NCBI GenBank assembly: GCA_030683995.1
Contig: JAUXPH010000008.1
Location: 1 to 49,946, forward strand
Direction of reading: 5' to 3'
Length of the DNA stretch: 49,946 nt
DNA from: Lutibacter sp.
GTDB lineage: Bacteria; Bacteroidota; Bacteroidia; Flavobacteriales; Flavobacteriaceae
Shown: positions 1-9,766 of the stretch, in pieces
How the letters are laid out: each line of letters opens with the position of its first letter
Numbering within the stretch: the stretch's first letter is position 1
Notes under the pieces: model-generated
Database searches by the model: none
What the model was told of the DNA's origin: nothing
Seen by the model: only the letters and a program-made list of their open reading frames with translations
Position numbers and translations under genes: made by a program

Positions 1-1
1 A

Positions 2-3000
2 TTTTGTAACAATAACAGTCTAAGTGTTCTTGATTTATCTAGTAATTCCAATTTAAGGGGAGTGTGGGCAAATCAAAATTTCCTTACAGCCATTAATATT
101 AGCAATTGCCCAAATTTAGAAACCCTTCATTTATGGAGTAATCAATTAACTAGCTTAATTGTAGATAATAATGTTGCGTTAAAAGAACTTATTTTACTTG
201 GAAATAATTTAACTAATTTAGATATTTCCAATAATCCAAATTTAACATTTTTACAATGTAATTATAACCAATTAACAAGTTTAAATATTGCCAATGGGAA
301 TAACGCTAATTTTTCTCCACCCAATTGGACAGCAATAGCAATGAATGCTTCAAACAATCCAAATTTAAATTGCATTCAAGTTGATTCTGGAATAATAAAC
401 AATGTTCCTGCAGATTGGGCTAAAGATGAAACTGCTGCTTATAGCGAAGAAAACTGTGAAAGTTTACCAATTCTTTATGTAAATGATAATAACCAATCGG
501 GGGATTTATACACTACAGCAATTGGCAATAATGCAAATCCGGGAACAGCAGCTTTGCCTTTTGCAACCATTCAACACGCTATCAACAAGGTAGCTGTTGG
601 CGGAGTGATTTATGTAGATGCAGGAATTTATATGGAAGATGTGATTGTAAATAAAGCAGTAACACTTAATGGAGTTCAAGCAGGTGTTAATCCAGTTTCA
701 TCTTTAACACGAGGAGCCGAAACTGTTGTGATGTCGGCTACAGCAGACCCAATTAACAGATCAGTTTTCATACTGCAATCTAGTGATATCACTATTGATG
801 GTTTTACAATTGATGGGGATAATCCTACTATTACAGGTTCTGTATTGTTAAATGGATCAGATATTAACGCAGGTTTTGGAATTGCCAAATTTACTGAACC
901 AACGGCTCACAATAATCTCAATATTCGAAATAATATTATTAAGAATTTTTATAGATATGGCGTTTTTATACAATCAACTTCCGAACTCCCGCTAAATGGA
1001 AACTTGATTGCACAAAATCATTTCAACAATATTTCTGCTCAAAATGTTGATGGAAATTATGGCAGATGGGGACGTGGAGTTGCACTTCTAAATAATTCGT
1101 ATGCTTCAGTTAGTCATAACATTTTTACAAAAGTTTCCACAGCAATATTGATATCTAATTTCAATGAAACTTCTATTGATAATTATTCCATAACTGGGAA
1201 TATAATGGAAACCTATAGATCAGGTATTGAATTTTCGAGATTTAGTGCAGGCGCAAATCGTTACGAAGTAAATAATAATCATATCAGCACTGGAGATCTT
1301 CTTTCTTGGACTGTTCCAGAAGCAAGTACAACAAATAATAATATAGGTATCAATGCATCTTCTATCAGCAATACTACTGGTCAAAGTTTTCATAATAATA
1401 CCATCATAAACACACGAACCGGTGTATTGCTATCATATAATATTTCAAGTATTCCGGGTTGGGCTATTAATGTACATAATAACAGTATTACAGAAATCAT
1501 TGATTATGCCATTATAAATTATGAGGGGAATAAAGTAAATGCCACTTGTAATTGGTATGGTTCTACCGCTGTACAAGATAACTTGGCTAAAATAACAGCT
1601 CAAACTGGTTATTTTGTGCCATTCTTAACCAACGGAACAGATACCGACCCTTCAACAAATGGTTTTCAACCGGTACTCAATTCCTGTAATGGTTGGCCTT
1701 TGTCTGCATCGGTAACTAGTAAAACAGATGTTACTTGTTTTGAAGCCAATAATGGCAGCATCAATATTTCAATTGATAATCTTTTTACAGGAAAGGCTCC
1801 ATATACTTATTTATGGACAAAAGATGATGAACCAGAATTCAGTTCTTTAGATGAAGACCCAAGTAATTTGTCACCAGGTACTTATCGTGTAACAATTACA
1901 GATGATTTAGGCACTAATATATTAGTTGATTATGAAGGAAACATCATAAATATTGAAGTTGATATTAATGAGCCTGAAGTGTTAACAGCGACGGCCAATG
2001 TCATAAACAATATTTGTTTTGCAGGTAATACCGGTTCAATAATTGTCACTGCCATTGGCGGAACAGCACCTTATTCTTATTTATGGAGCAATGGCGGAAC
2101 AGAAGATCAGATTGGTAATCTAACAGCAGGTATTTATTCTGTACTCATTACAGATGCCAATGGTTGTACCAGTAATACACAATATGAAGTAACACAACCA
2201 ACGCAAATTGCATTGCAATTAACAGATTTATCTACGGCTTGTTCCAATATTGCAACTGTTTCTGCACTTGGAGGAACTGGTGGTTATGCTTATTTGTGGA
2301 GCAATGGTGCTACTTCCGCAGAAATTAACGCAGTTGCTGCCGGCACTTATAATGTAATAGTTACCGATACAAATGGATGTACAATGAGTGGAAGCATTAC
2401 ACTTGCCGTTAAAGAAGCATTCAATCCTTCAGCATCCGTTACCAATGTAAGTTGTTTTGGTGGGGCAGATGGCAGTATCATTATTGGTAATGTTAACGGA
2501 CAAGCTCCTTTTTCTTATAGTATAGATGGAATCAACTTTATTCAGGATCAAAATCAATTCAGTAATTTAAAAGCTGGAACTTATACAGTTGGAGTAAGAG
2601 ATGCAAACGGGTGCACAGGTTTTGTTACAAAAACTATTAGTGAACCAGTGCCTATTTTAATTATCATAGATAATGTACAGGGAACTTGCGCAGGTGTCAG
2701 TGCCGGAAGTATAAGCATTTCAACATCAGGTGGTTCACCAGGGTTCATCTATAGTTGGAATGGCCCTAATGGTTTTGTGTCATCATCAAAAAACATTAGT
2801 AGTCTAGCACCTGGAACTTATAGTATAACAGTAAGTGACACTAAAAACTGTAGCACAACTACTTCCAGTATTGTTGTCCCTACAACTCCAGAAATAGTTG
2901 TGAATGAAACAGTTGTGCACATTGCATGTAAAGGCGAAACCAATGGATCTATTAACTTAGCCGTAAGCGGAGGTAGCGGAAATGGATTTTACTACAGCTG

Positions 3001-4012
3001 GTCTGTAGTTGGTGCCACTGGAAATAGTGTTGGGAACCTTACTGTCGGTAATTATAATGTAACTATTACCGATATCGGTACAGGTTGTGTTGTGACTAAA
3101 AATTATACGATCACACAACCATCTACCAATGTGAGTATTTCTGCTAAAGGAGCTAATGCAACAGGATGTAACAGTATGGGAAAAATCACCATTACGGCAG
3201 CTGGGGGAACAGGGACAGCATATAGCTATAAATTGGATGGAGGTGAATTTGGATCAGCAAATGTATTTGATAATTTACAGGCTGGAATCTATGTAGCCTG
3301 GGCTAAAGACTCTAATGGATGTACCAATTTTCAAGCAGTAACTATTACAGACAATGGCTCTGATGTGTACGAAGGAAATAATAGTAAGAACAGAGCAAGG
3401 TCAATTAATGTTGGCCCAACTATTAATGCAAGAATTGGTTCTTCAACTGATGTTGATTGGTTTAGTTTTGATGTTCCAACGGGAGGAGGAAATTATATTT
3501 TGAATTTAAATCATCAATCAATTAATTATGAATTCAATTTGTATCCTTCTTCAAATCTTCCGGCATTAACACCGATAAATCAGGCAAGCACAACAAAAGA
3601 ATATAATTTATCGGCTGGAAAATATTATATCCAAGTATTTGGGGGGAAATCTTTCAGTTGTTATAACTTATCTGTAAATCCTGCAAATGGTTCTGCTAAA
3701 AATGACAGCAGTCAAACCGAAAATGAAATTTATAGTGAAGTGGACAAACAGGATGAATTAGCATTTACGGAACTCAATGCAATTGCATATCCAAACCCAT
3801 CATCCTTGTACTTTACATTAAAAATTCAAGGTATGTCATTGGAAAATGTTGTAAATGTAAGTGTTTATGATTTGCTTGGCAGATTGGTGTTTACCAAATC
3901 AGGTTCTATAAATGATGAATATCGGTTTGGTGAGGAATTTCTGGTTGGAGTTTATTTGGTTAAGGTTCAACAAGGAACGGAGATGGTTTCTCTTAAAGTG
4001 ATTAAAAAATAA
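2..4012 (+). CDS. T9SS-sorted modular surface protein, 5'-truncated by the window edge (LRR, beta-helix, SprB-type repeats)
   Basis: The reading frame is open from the first bases, so the real start and signal peptide lie upstream; a GTG at 62 is only an internal codon. About 1,336 residues are visible. Domains in order: leucine-rich repeats rich in Asn (about 1-150); a parallel beta-helix region opening with a PFATIQHAINKV motif (about 160-545); about seven SprB-type Ig-like repeats, each with a C..(N)GSI start, a PYxYLW core and an AGTYxVxVTDxNGC end (about 577-1110); a PPC-like domain with DVDWFSFDV (about 1120-1220); and a C-terminal Por sorting domain (YPNPSS from about 1261, then DLLGRLVF and GVYLVKV). 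Proteins with this tail cross the outer membrane by the type IX system and become surface-attached or secreted. The binding target is unknown; adhesion or polysaccharide contact is inference from the repeat types. Confidence 0.9.
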   Translation, partial: FCNNNSLSVLDLSSNSNLRGVWANQNFLTAINISNCPNLETLHLWSNQLTSLIVDNNVALKELILLGNNLTNLDISNNPNLTFLQCNYNQLTSLNIANGNNANFSPPNWTAIAMNASNNPNLNCIQVDSGIINNVPADWAKDETAAYSEENCESLPILYVNDNNQSGDLYTTAIGNNANPGTAALPFATIQHAINKVAVGGVIYVDAGIYMEDVIVNKAVTLNGVQAGVNPVSSLTRGAETVVMSATADPINRSVFILQSSDITIDGFTIDGDNPTITGSVLLNGSDINAGFGIAKFTEPTAHNNLNIRNNIIKNFYRYGVFIQSTSELPLNGNLIAQNHFNNISAQNVDGNYGRWGRGVALLNNSYASVSHNIFTKVSTAILISNFNETSIDNYSITGNIMETYRSGIEFSRFSAGANRYEVNNNHISTGDLLSWTVPEASTTNNNIGINASSISNTTGQSFHNNTIINTRTGVLLSYNISSIPGWAINVHNNSITEIIDYAIINYEGNKVNATCNWYGSTAVQDNLAKITAQTGYFVPFLTNGTDTDPSTNGFQPVLNSCNGWPLSASVTSKTDVTCFEANNGSINISIDNLFTGKAPYTYLWTKDDEPEFSSLDEDPSNLSPGTYRVTITDDLGTNILVDYEGNIINIEVDINEPEVLTATANVINNICFAGNTGSIIVTAIGGTAPYSYLWSNGGTEDQIGNLTAGIYSVLITDANGCTSNTQYEVTQPTQIALQLTDLSTACSNIATVSALGGTGGYAYLWSNGATSAEINAVAAGTYNVIVTDTNGCTMSGSITLAVKEAFNPSASVTNVSCFGGADGSIIIGNVNGQAPFSYSIDGINFIQDQNQFSNLKAGTYTVGVRDANGCTGFVTKTISEPVPILIIIDNVQGTCAGVSAGSISISTSGGSPGFIYSWNGPNGFVSSSKNISSLAPGTYSITVSDTKNCSTTTSSIVVPTTPEIVVNETVVHIACKGETNGSINLAVSGGSGNGFYYSWSVVGATGNSVGNLTVGNYNVTITDIGTGCVVTKNYTITQPSTNVSISAKGANATGCNSMGKITITAAGGTGTAYSYKLDGGEFGSANVFDNLQAGIYVAWAKDSNGCTNFQAVTITDNGSDVYEGNNSKNRARSINVGPTINARIGSSTDVDWFSFDVPTGGGNYILNLNHQSINYEFNLYPSSNLPALTPINQASTTKEYNLSAGKYYIQVFGGKSFSCYNLSVNPANGSAKNDSSQTENEIYSEVDKQDELAFTELNAIAYPNPSSLYFTLKIQGMSLENVVNVSVYDLLGRLVFTKSGSINDEYRFGEEFLVGVYLVKVQQGTEMVSLKVIKK

Positions 4013-4310
4013 TACATTTTATAAGATGAAGATAAAAAGTCAATCAATGTTTTTGGTGTTTTTGATCAAAGAAATATATGATATGTAATAAGAAAGAGTT
4101 AAACGTGATGCTTTTTTGCTTGATGAAAAATGTGTTATGAATTATTGGTATGTTGAAATTTATAAACTGAATGGCAACAGTATTTTAAGTAAGTTCATTT
4201 GGAGTATTGTATTAGGCTCATACAATTATAAATACAATAGAAAAAAACATATACTACTATTGCGGTAGTTAAATGATAACGCTATTATTAACAATTAAAA
4301 CCAAAAAATT
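4013..4310. other. Intergenic region, no gene seen
   Basis: This spacer separates the surface-protein gene from the lipoprotein gene. It is very AT-rich and holds only very short reading frames, such as a 20-codon frame at 4026. A short dyad ACTAC/GTAGT sits around 4252-4270, close to where a promoter for the lipoprotein gene would be. I see no clear TAnnTTTG box and no convincing terminator. Confidence 0.5.
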
Positions 4311-4775
4311 ATGAAAAAACTAAATTTATTTATTTACGCACTACTTACATTATTTATTGTTTCATGCTCTAAAGATAGCGATGAAAACAACAACGCAGCA
4401 GGAGATGATTTATTAATAGGTGTGTGGAAACCTGTTAAAGACGTTGAGACTTATAACGGTGTTGAGGAAGTGTATATCTACAACACTTGCGAACAAAAAA
4501 GCAGGTTAACTTTTGAAGGAAATGGAAACATAAAAATCTTAAGTTTCTATGATGATGAAGGTAATGGAAATTGCATTGAAGATAACTTTGGTTTTGTAAG
4601 TGGTTCTTGGGCAAAAATTTCTGAAGGCAAATATAAAGTAACAACTACATTCTATGATGAAGCTACGAAAAAGAATGAAACGGATACTGAGACAATTAGC
4701 ATTTCCTTTCCAAATTCAAATACTATGAAAATTATGTATGATGCTACTGATTATTCGGAATATTCGAGGATATAA
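4311..4775 (+). CDS. Lipocalin-like lipoprotein
   Basis: A 154-residue protein with a lipoprotein signal peptide: a Lys-rich start, a hydrophobic core and a lipobox ending FIVSC, so it should be anchored by a lipidated Cys. The mature part has GVWKP near its start, followed by alternating beta-strand segments. This is the pattern of the small lipocalin-like (Lipocalin_4/5, DUF5004-like) proteins common in Bacteroidota. Ligand and role are unknown. It stands alone: a large surface-protein gene lies upstream and a convergent gene downstream. The assignment rests on the lipobox and the GxW motif. A GTG or later start is unlikely because the ATG gives an intact signal peptide. Confidence 0.75.
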   Translation: MKKLNLFIYALLTLFIVSCSKDSDENNNAAGDDLLIGVWKPVKDVETYNGVEEVYIYNTCEQKSRLTFEGNGNIKILSFYDDEGNGNCIEDNFGFVSGSWAKISEGKYKVTTTFYDEATKKNETDTETISISFPNSNTMKIMYDATDYSEYSRI

Positions 4776-4936
4776 TTGGGCTGATTATTGTTTCTTATTC
4801 AAAAAATGATGATAATAACACCATAATAGGTGAAGAATTAATTATTCTTGTATCGGAAATTTGTGTGTCAGCTATTTTAACCAAGGGCATCTACTTAATT
4901 TGGTTTTGGCTTTGTTTTTTAAAAAAGTACCGTTGT

Positions 4937-6295
4937 TTAATCTAAATAATAGGCATTATTTAATTTTGCAACGGTACAATTCCAATTTAAAACCGTTTTA
5001 ATCTTGGTTTTAAAAGCCTGGCTTTGGTGTGGTTCTCCGTGATTTATGATGGTGAGCGCTGGCGGTTGTTTAAAATGTTTGAGCCAATCCATGAGTTCAC
5101 TTTGATCTGCATGGCCGGAAAATTCATTGATCTTAAAAATTTCAGCTTTTACTTGATGGTATTCCCCAAAAAACTTGATTTCTGTGTCACCTGCAAGCAA
5201 TGCCCTTCCACGGGTTCCTTCCGCCTGATAGCCAACGATTAACACACTGTTTTTTTCGTCAGAAATAAGTTTGTCCAAATAATGCAACACCCTTCCGCCG
5301 GTAATCATACCGCTACCGGCCAAAACAATTTTAGGATCATTATTATTGACAATCATTTTAGACGCATTAATTTCCGTAATTAAATGGACTGTTGAGAGCA
5401 TACTTTTGATATCTTCATCCGATAAGATATGTTGGTCCCGGTATTTAAAATAAACCTCCGTTGCATTTACGCCCATTGGGCTGTCGAGAAATATAGGAAT
5501 ATTTGGCAGTTTATGATCACGTTTTAGCAGACTTAACAAATAAATAATTTCTTGCGCCCTTTCCACAGAAAAAGTGGGGATGATTAAAATGCCGCCCTTA
5601 TTGAAAGTGTGATTTATGTACTTCAGCAACAACTCGCTAACTGAAAAATTGGTGTGGTTTCTGTTTCCGTAGGTAGATTCAACCACAAGGTAATCGGCTT
5701 TTTCTAGATATTCAAAAGGATGCAAAAGGAGCGGTTCTTTCCTTCCGATATCGCCCGAGAAAACAATTATTTTTCCATTAATATCAAGTATTACAAATGC
5801 GCTTCCCAAAATATGGCCGCTGTTCACAAATTTGAATTTTATATGGTCGTCTATTACATTCCAGGTATCCAAATCAAACGTTTTGAATCTTGCCATTGTA
5901 AGTTTGGCGTCATCCACTTCATACAAAGGTTTGGCCGGATCGTGTTTGGTATAGTGGTGTTCATTGGCTCTGAGGGCATCTTCCTCCTGTATTTTGGCGC
6001 TGTCCAGCAAAATGATTTCTGTTAAATCTTTGGTTGGTTTGGTGCTATAAATTTTGCCTGAGTACCCGTTTTTAATCAAAATTGGAAGATAGCCGGTGTG
6101 GTCCAAATGCGCGTGGGTGAGAATTACCAAATCCAATTCTTTAAAATCTGGCGGGATTGGTTCCCAGTTTTTCACGCGTAATTCTTTCAATCCCTGAAAC
6201 AAGCCGCAATCGATCAATATCTTTTTGTAATTAACTTCCAATAAAATTTTGGAACCGGTTACGGTTCCGGCACCTCCAAAAAATGTGAGTTTCAT
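4937..6295 (-). CDS. MBL-fold/beta-CASP metallohydrolase (RNA-processing exonuclease-like)
   Basis: The 452-residue protein opens with MKLTFFGGAGTVTGS, the usual start of this family, so I use the ATG at 6295; an ATG 14 codons upstream (6337) is possible. The metallo-beta-lactamase core shows the metal motif H61-A-H63-L-D65-H66, then GHILGSA, SGDIGR and VESTYGNR. The beta-CASP insert follows, with VERAQE and GSGMITGGR, and a C-terminal FSGHAD and INHGEP complete the metal and phosphate sites. Family members (YSH1/CPSF73-like) cleave RNA in the cytoplasm; some bacterial members have other substrates, so the substrate here is not fixed. The gene converges on the lipoprotein gene and diverges from the serine hydrolase gene. 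Confidence 0.9.
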   Translation of the reverse strand: MKLTFFGGAGTVTGSKILLEVNYKKILIDCGLFQGLKELRVKNWEPIPPDFKELDLVILTHAHLDHTGYLPILIKNGYSGKIYSTKPTKDLTEIILLDSAKIQEEDALRANEHHYTKHDPAKPLYEVDDAKLTMARFKTFDLDTWNVIDDHIKFKFVNSGHILGSAFVILDINGKIIVFSGDIGRKEPLLLHPFEYLEKADYLVVESTYGNRNHTNFSVSELLLKYINHTFNKGGILIIPTFSVERAQEIIYLLSLLKRDHKLPNIPIFLDSPMGVNATEVYFKYRDQHILSDEDIKSMLSTVHLITEINASKMIVNNNDPKIVLAGSGMITGGRVLHYLDKLISDEKNSVLIVGYQAEGTRGRALLAGDTEIKFFGEYHQVKAEIFKINEFSGHADQSELMDWLKHFKQPPALTIINHGEPHQSQAFKTKIKTVLNWNCTVAKLNNAYYLD

Positions 6296-6550
6296 TATAG
6301 GTTGTTTTAGCGTTATTACATTAAAATTAGGCTTCATTTTATAATTACAAAATGATATGCATCAGTTGTCTAAATGTCAGACAAAAAACAGTTTGAAGAA
6401 AAAAAATGCCATTTTATTGAATATTTTGGCAGTTATTAAATAATTTTTGTATAATTGTAAAGTTTAATTTTATTTAATGAGTGCCAAACCCAATAAATGC
6501 GAAAATAGCGCGTTAAAAAATGGTAATTAAATAAGAGAAAGAAGCCAAGA

Positions 6551-7978
6551 ATGAATAAACCCTATCTAATTGACGTTTTGTTGTTTGTGTCGATGTTTTT
6601 TTTCGTTGTAACAAATAGCGCTGACAGAGATTCCGAATTCAATCGTTTTAGCAAAGTAGGCAATCTGCACAATTCCAATGATTTATCTTCAAACCAGCGC
6701 TCACAAAAAGAATTGGAGCATTCAATTTTAATGGCAGCCTATAAAGTTCCATTAGAAAATATCCGTAACTACACCAGTCAGTTAAGCCAACAGTACGGAT
6801 TTAACGGCAGTATTTTAGTGGCTAAAAACGGAAAAGTATTGTTTGAAGAGCACGTTGGGCGTAAAGATTTAAGGCAAAAAGATCCTATTGAAAGCACAAG
6901 CACCTATCAACTCGCCTCAGTTTCAAAACAGTTTACGGCTGCGGCAATTTTGTTGCTGTACCAAGAAGGAAAACTGGATTTAGATGATTTTGCCTCAAAA
7001 TATTTAACCGATTTTCCTTACCAAAACATCAAAATTCGTCATTTGTTAAACCATACATCCGGACTTCCAAACTATATGTATGCGGCTGAAAAAAACTGGA
7101 AAAGTAAAACGCCGCCAGACAATATCGCTATGTTAGGCCTTATGAATAAATTAAAAATGCAGCCATATTTTAAACCGGGAGACCGATTTGATTATAGCAA
7201 TACAGGTTATTTTATTCTGGCTTCCATTGTTTCAAAAGTAAGCAAACAAAGTTTAAGTGATTTTCTCGACAGTCGATTTTTTAAACCTTTGAATATGCAA
7301 TATACGTATGTTCATAATCCAAATGAAAAAACTAAAAATGATGAATTGATTGGTTTTAGGAAATATGGAAAGTCGTATATAGCCATTCCGTTTACAGTTA
7401 ATGATGGCGTTGTGGGCGATAAAGGCATCTATTCTAACGTAAATGATTTATTTAAGTGGAACCAATCTTTAGAAAAGAATACCATATTAACCAAACCTAT
7501 TTTAGAACAGGCATATCTTCCTGGAAAAACCAATAGCGGCAAAATAGTGCCTTACGGATTTGGCTTTCGGCTAAAGCAGGAAATCGACAGTGAATTGGTT
7601 TATCATAATGGCGTTTGGAATGGATTCAGCACAACTTTAAGAAGTTATAAAGCCGACGAAATCACCATTATTATATTGAGTAACAATAGTTTTAGTTCAA
7701 TTACGCCTATTTCTGAGAAACTGCGTGACCTTAGCAAAGACTTTTCAAAATACGATCCTTTTGTGTCTTTTTTGGAAAACACCAATATTTATGATATCAG
7801 TAAATTAAAAAATAATTTGAAATATTTTACTGATATTCCAAAAACTGAATCTGTTGCCATTATCGAAAAAATAGCCAACATATACAACAAACAGAATGCC
7901 CAGTTTCTATCTTATATAAACTTAGAGGATCCAAATCCTTATCTTGTAAACCAGCAATACCAAACTTTGTTGAATTAG
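6551..7978 (+). CDS. Serine hydrolase, beta-lactamase/PBP-like family (class C fold)
   Basis: A 475-residue protein with a hydrophobic N-terminal segment (about 5-22) that is a signal peptide or anchor, so the catalytic part should act in the periplasm. The S123-V-S-K126 motif is the SxxK nucleophile and base, Y215-S-N217 is the YxN motif, and HLLNHTSGLPNY is typical of Pfam Beta-lactamase (PF00144) proteins. A HNGVWNGFST segment near residue 355 occupies the place of the third (KTG-like HxG) motif. The family includes D-aminopeptidases, esterases and class C-type enzymes; the substrate cannot be told here. The C-terminal 80 residues are less conserved. The gene appears monocistronic. Confidence 0.85.
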   Translation: MNKPYLIDVLLFVSMFFFVVTNSADRDSEFNRFSKVGNLHNSNDLSSNQRSQKELEHSILMAAYKVPLENIRNYTSQLSQQYGFNGSILVAKNGKVLFEEHVGRKDLRQKDPIESTSTYQLASVSKQFTAAAILLLYQEGKLDLDDFASKYLTDFPYQNIKIRHLLNHTSGLPNYMYAAEKNWKSKTPPDNIAMLGLMNKLKMQPYFKPGDRFDYSNTGYFILASIVSKVSKQSLSDFLDSRFFKPLNMQYTYVHNPNEKTKNDELIGFRKYGKSYIAIPFTVNDGVVGDKGIYSNVNDLFKWNQSLEKNTILTKPILEQAYLPGKTNSGKIVPYGFGFRLKQEIDSELVYHNGVWNGFSTTLRSYKADEITIIILSNNSFSSITPISEKLRDLSKDFSKYDPFVSFLENTNIYDISKLKNNLKYFTDIPKTESVAIIEKIANIYNKQNAQFLSYINLEDPNPYLVNQQYQTLLN

Positions 7979-8113
7979 ATAAATTTATAAGTTTCGCGAG
8001 CATTTTTTTCATGCCTAAAATTTTATTTTACTGTTTTTTCAGAAAATCACGAAGCCTTTTCAAATAAAATTCATGAATTGTAAATAGGTGCAGAAGAACT
8101 CCTAAATTATCTT

Positions 8114-8121
8114 TAAATTTG
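8114..8121 (+). promoter_or_regulatory. Possible Bacteroidota -7 box (TAAATTTG) for the cupin gene
   Basis: TAAATTTG matches the TAnnTTTG consensus and lies 19 bases before the cupin ATG. No TTG is found at the expected upstream distance, so support is weak. Confidence 0.35.
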
Positions 8122-8140
8122 AAAGACAAAAATCATTCAA

Positions 8141-8503
8141 ATGAAAAAATACACCATACAAAAATCACCATTTGTAATTCCGACTACTGACGGCAAATTA
8201 ATAGAAGAACATTTTGGGCATACCACTGGGCAAGGGGAATTGAGTTTGGCACATATGATAGCGCCGCCATATTGGAGTGAGCCTTTTCAAACGCCTCAAT
8301 TTGATGAATACACCTATATTATCAAAGGTAAAAAACAATTTAATATTGAAGGGAAACTTGTGGTTTTGGAAGCAGGACAATCCATTAAAATACATAAAGG
8401 CGTGCGGGTTCAATATTCAAATCCGTTTGAAGCCGAATGTGAATATTTATCGGTTTGTACGCCTGCTTTTTCTGTTGGATTAGTGAATAGGGAAGGGGAT
8501 TGA
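8141..8503 (+). CDS. Small single-domain cupin protein
   Basis: A 120-residue cytoplasmic protein with one cupin barrel. The conserved segments are the PPYWSEPFQTPQFDEYTYIIKGKKQF stretch (about residues 46-70), which corresponds to cupin motif 1, and the LEAGQSIKIHKG stretch, which corresponds to motif 2. In motif 1 the usual metal-binding His pair is largely replaced; Glu and Gln residues remain, so metal binding is uncertain. No enzyme activity can be assigned. It stands alone between two intergenic regions. Confidence 0.75.
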   Translation: MKKYTIQKSPFVIPTTDGKLIEEHFGHTTGQGELSLAHMIAPPYWSEPFQTPQFDEYTYIIKGKKQFNIEGKLVVLEAGQSIKIHKGVRVQYSNPFEAECEYLSVCTPAFSVGLVNREGD

Positions 8504-8600
8504 AATTTATTTTTCAAAAAATAATTCTCTAATTAGTGCCTAAAGTTTGGAGTGCCTAAATTGCATAAAGTTAAAAAGTCATTAATTTTACTGATTTTTT

Positions 8601-8719
8601 AACCGCAAAGTCGCAAATAAAAAATCGCGAAGGGCGCAAAAAATGAGATACAAAGTCTTTTATTGTTTAATAAAATCATTTGCGAACTTTGCGTAAACCT
8701 TTGCGAAATTAGCGGTTAA
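8601..8719. repeat. Palindromic intergenic element with AACCGC...GCGGTT ends
   Basis: The left end reads TTAACCGCAAAGTCGCAAA and the right end, reversed, reads TTAACCGCTAATTTCGCAAA, giving long imperfect inverted arms. Inner GCGAAG/GCGAAC and GCGCAAA motifs add further pairing. It fills most of the spacer between the cupin gene and the convergent folD gene, so it may act as a terminator or be a non-autonomous repeat. Confidence 0.6.
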
Positions 8720-8733
8720 ACAGTGTGATAGTT

Positions 8734-9606
8734 CTACTTTCTTTCGCAGGCCAGCAAGGTGTTTTTCATCAGCATCGCAATGGTCATTGGCCCAACGCCG
8801 CCAGGAACCGGTGTAATAAACGACGCTTTTTTGCTTACGCTTTCAAAATGCACATCGCCTGACAAACGGTAACCGCTTTTTTTGGAGGTATCTTCAACAC
8901 GTGTAATTCCAACGTCAATAATGGTTACGCCGTCTTTCACCATATCGCCGGTTAAAAACTCGGGAATGCCAAGGGCGGCAACAATAATATCGGCCTGTAA
9001 GGTAAAATCTTTTAAATTTTTTGTGCGGCTGTGCGCAATGGTGACCGTGGCATCGCCAGCTTTTCTTTTTTGGCTCATTAAAATGCTCATAGGGCGGCCA
9101 ACAATATTACTTCTTCCGATAACCACCACGTGTTTGCCTGAAGTTTCAACTTGGTAACGTTCCAGCAATTCTAAAATTCCGAAAGGTGTTGCAGGTAAAA
9201 AACACGGCATATCCAAAGCCATTCTTCCCACATTGGTTGGGTGAAATCCGTCCACATCTTTGTCTGGATTCACCGCATTGAGCACTTTTTCTTCGTTGAT
9301 ATGTTTTGGCAAAGGCAATTGAACTATAAATCCGTCGATGTCGTTATCGTTGTTTAATTTTTCAATTTCGTGCAATAAGGTTGCTTCGGTTGTTTCGCTT
9401 GGAAGTTCAATTAAGGTTGAATTAAATCCAACCAAATGGCAGGCTTTTACTTTGTTGGAAACATACGTCATACTTGCACCATCAGTTCCCACCAATATGG
9501 CAGCCAAATGTGGTGTTTTTTTGCCTTGGGCTTTTAATTGTTTTACCGATTCGGCAATTTCAATTTTTAAGTCATCCGATGTTTTTTTTCCGTCGAGTAA
9601 AATCAT
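8734..9606 (-). CDS. folD: Bifunctional methylenetetrahydrofolate dehydrogenase / methenyltetrahydrofolate cyclohydrolase
   Basis: FolD interconverts 5,10-methylene-, 5,10-methenyl- and 10-formyl-tetrahydrofolate in the cytoplasm, using NADP+. At 290 residues it has the usual length. The catalytic Y48-V-S-N-K52 motif, the QLPLPKH segment, DKDVDGFHP, the GRSNIVGRP dinucleotide-binding motif and the C-terminal PGGVGPMT signature are all present. The ATG start gives MILLDGKK, the usual FolD beginning. The four-helix-bundle gene and ffh lie upstream in the same direction, separated by repeat-like spacers, so cotranscription is uncertain. Confidence 0.98.
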   Translation of the reverse strand: MILLDGKKTSDDLKIEIAESVKQLKAQGKKTPHLAAILVGTDGASMTYVSNKVKACHLVGFNSTLIELPSETTEATLLHEIEKLNNDNDIDGFIVQLPLPKHINEEKVLNAVNPDKDVDGFHPTNVGRMALDMPCFLPATPFGILELLERYQVETSGKHVVVIGRSNIVGRPMSILMSQKRKAGDATVTIAHSRTKNLKDFTLQADIIVAALGIPEFLTGDMVKDGVTIIDVGITRVEDTSKKSGYRLSGDVHFESVSKKASFITPVPGGVGPMTIAMLMKNTLLACERK

Positions 9607-9766
9607 TTCTTTAAAGTTTACAGTATTCGGTTGCAGTTTTCAGTATTTTAATCTGAACTTTATCAAATGAACACTTTTATTGTTAATTTTATTCTTATTT
9701 TTATGCAAAAAGTTGTTATTTAATATCTTATTTCTGCAAACTGCATCTGCCAAATGTTAATAAATA
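9607..9766. repeat. Intergenic CAGT-rich stretch upstream of folD
   Basis: The spacer holds TTTACAGTATTCGGTTGCAG followed by a TTTTCAGTATT motif near 9617-9650. The same CAGT/GCAGT words recur at 10158-10199 and at 29821-29902. They look like an interspersed low-complexity repeat and not like a coding region. Confidence 0.45.
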
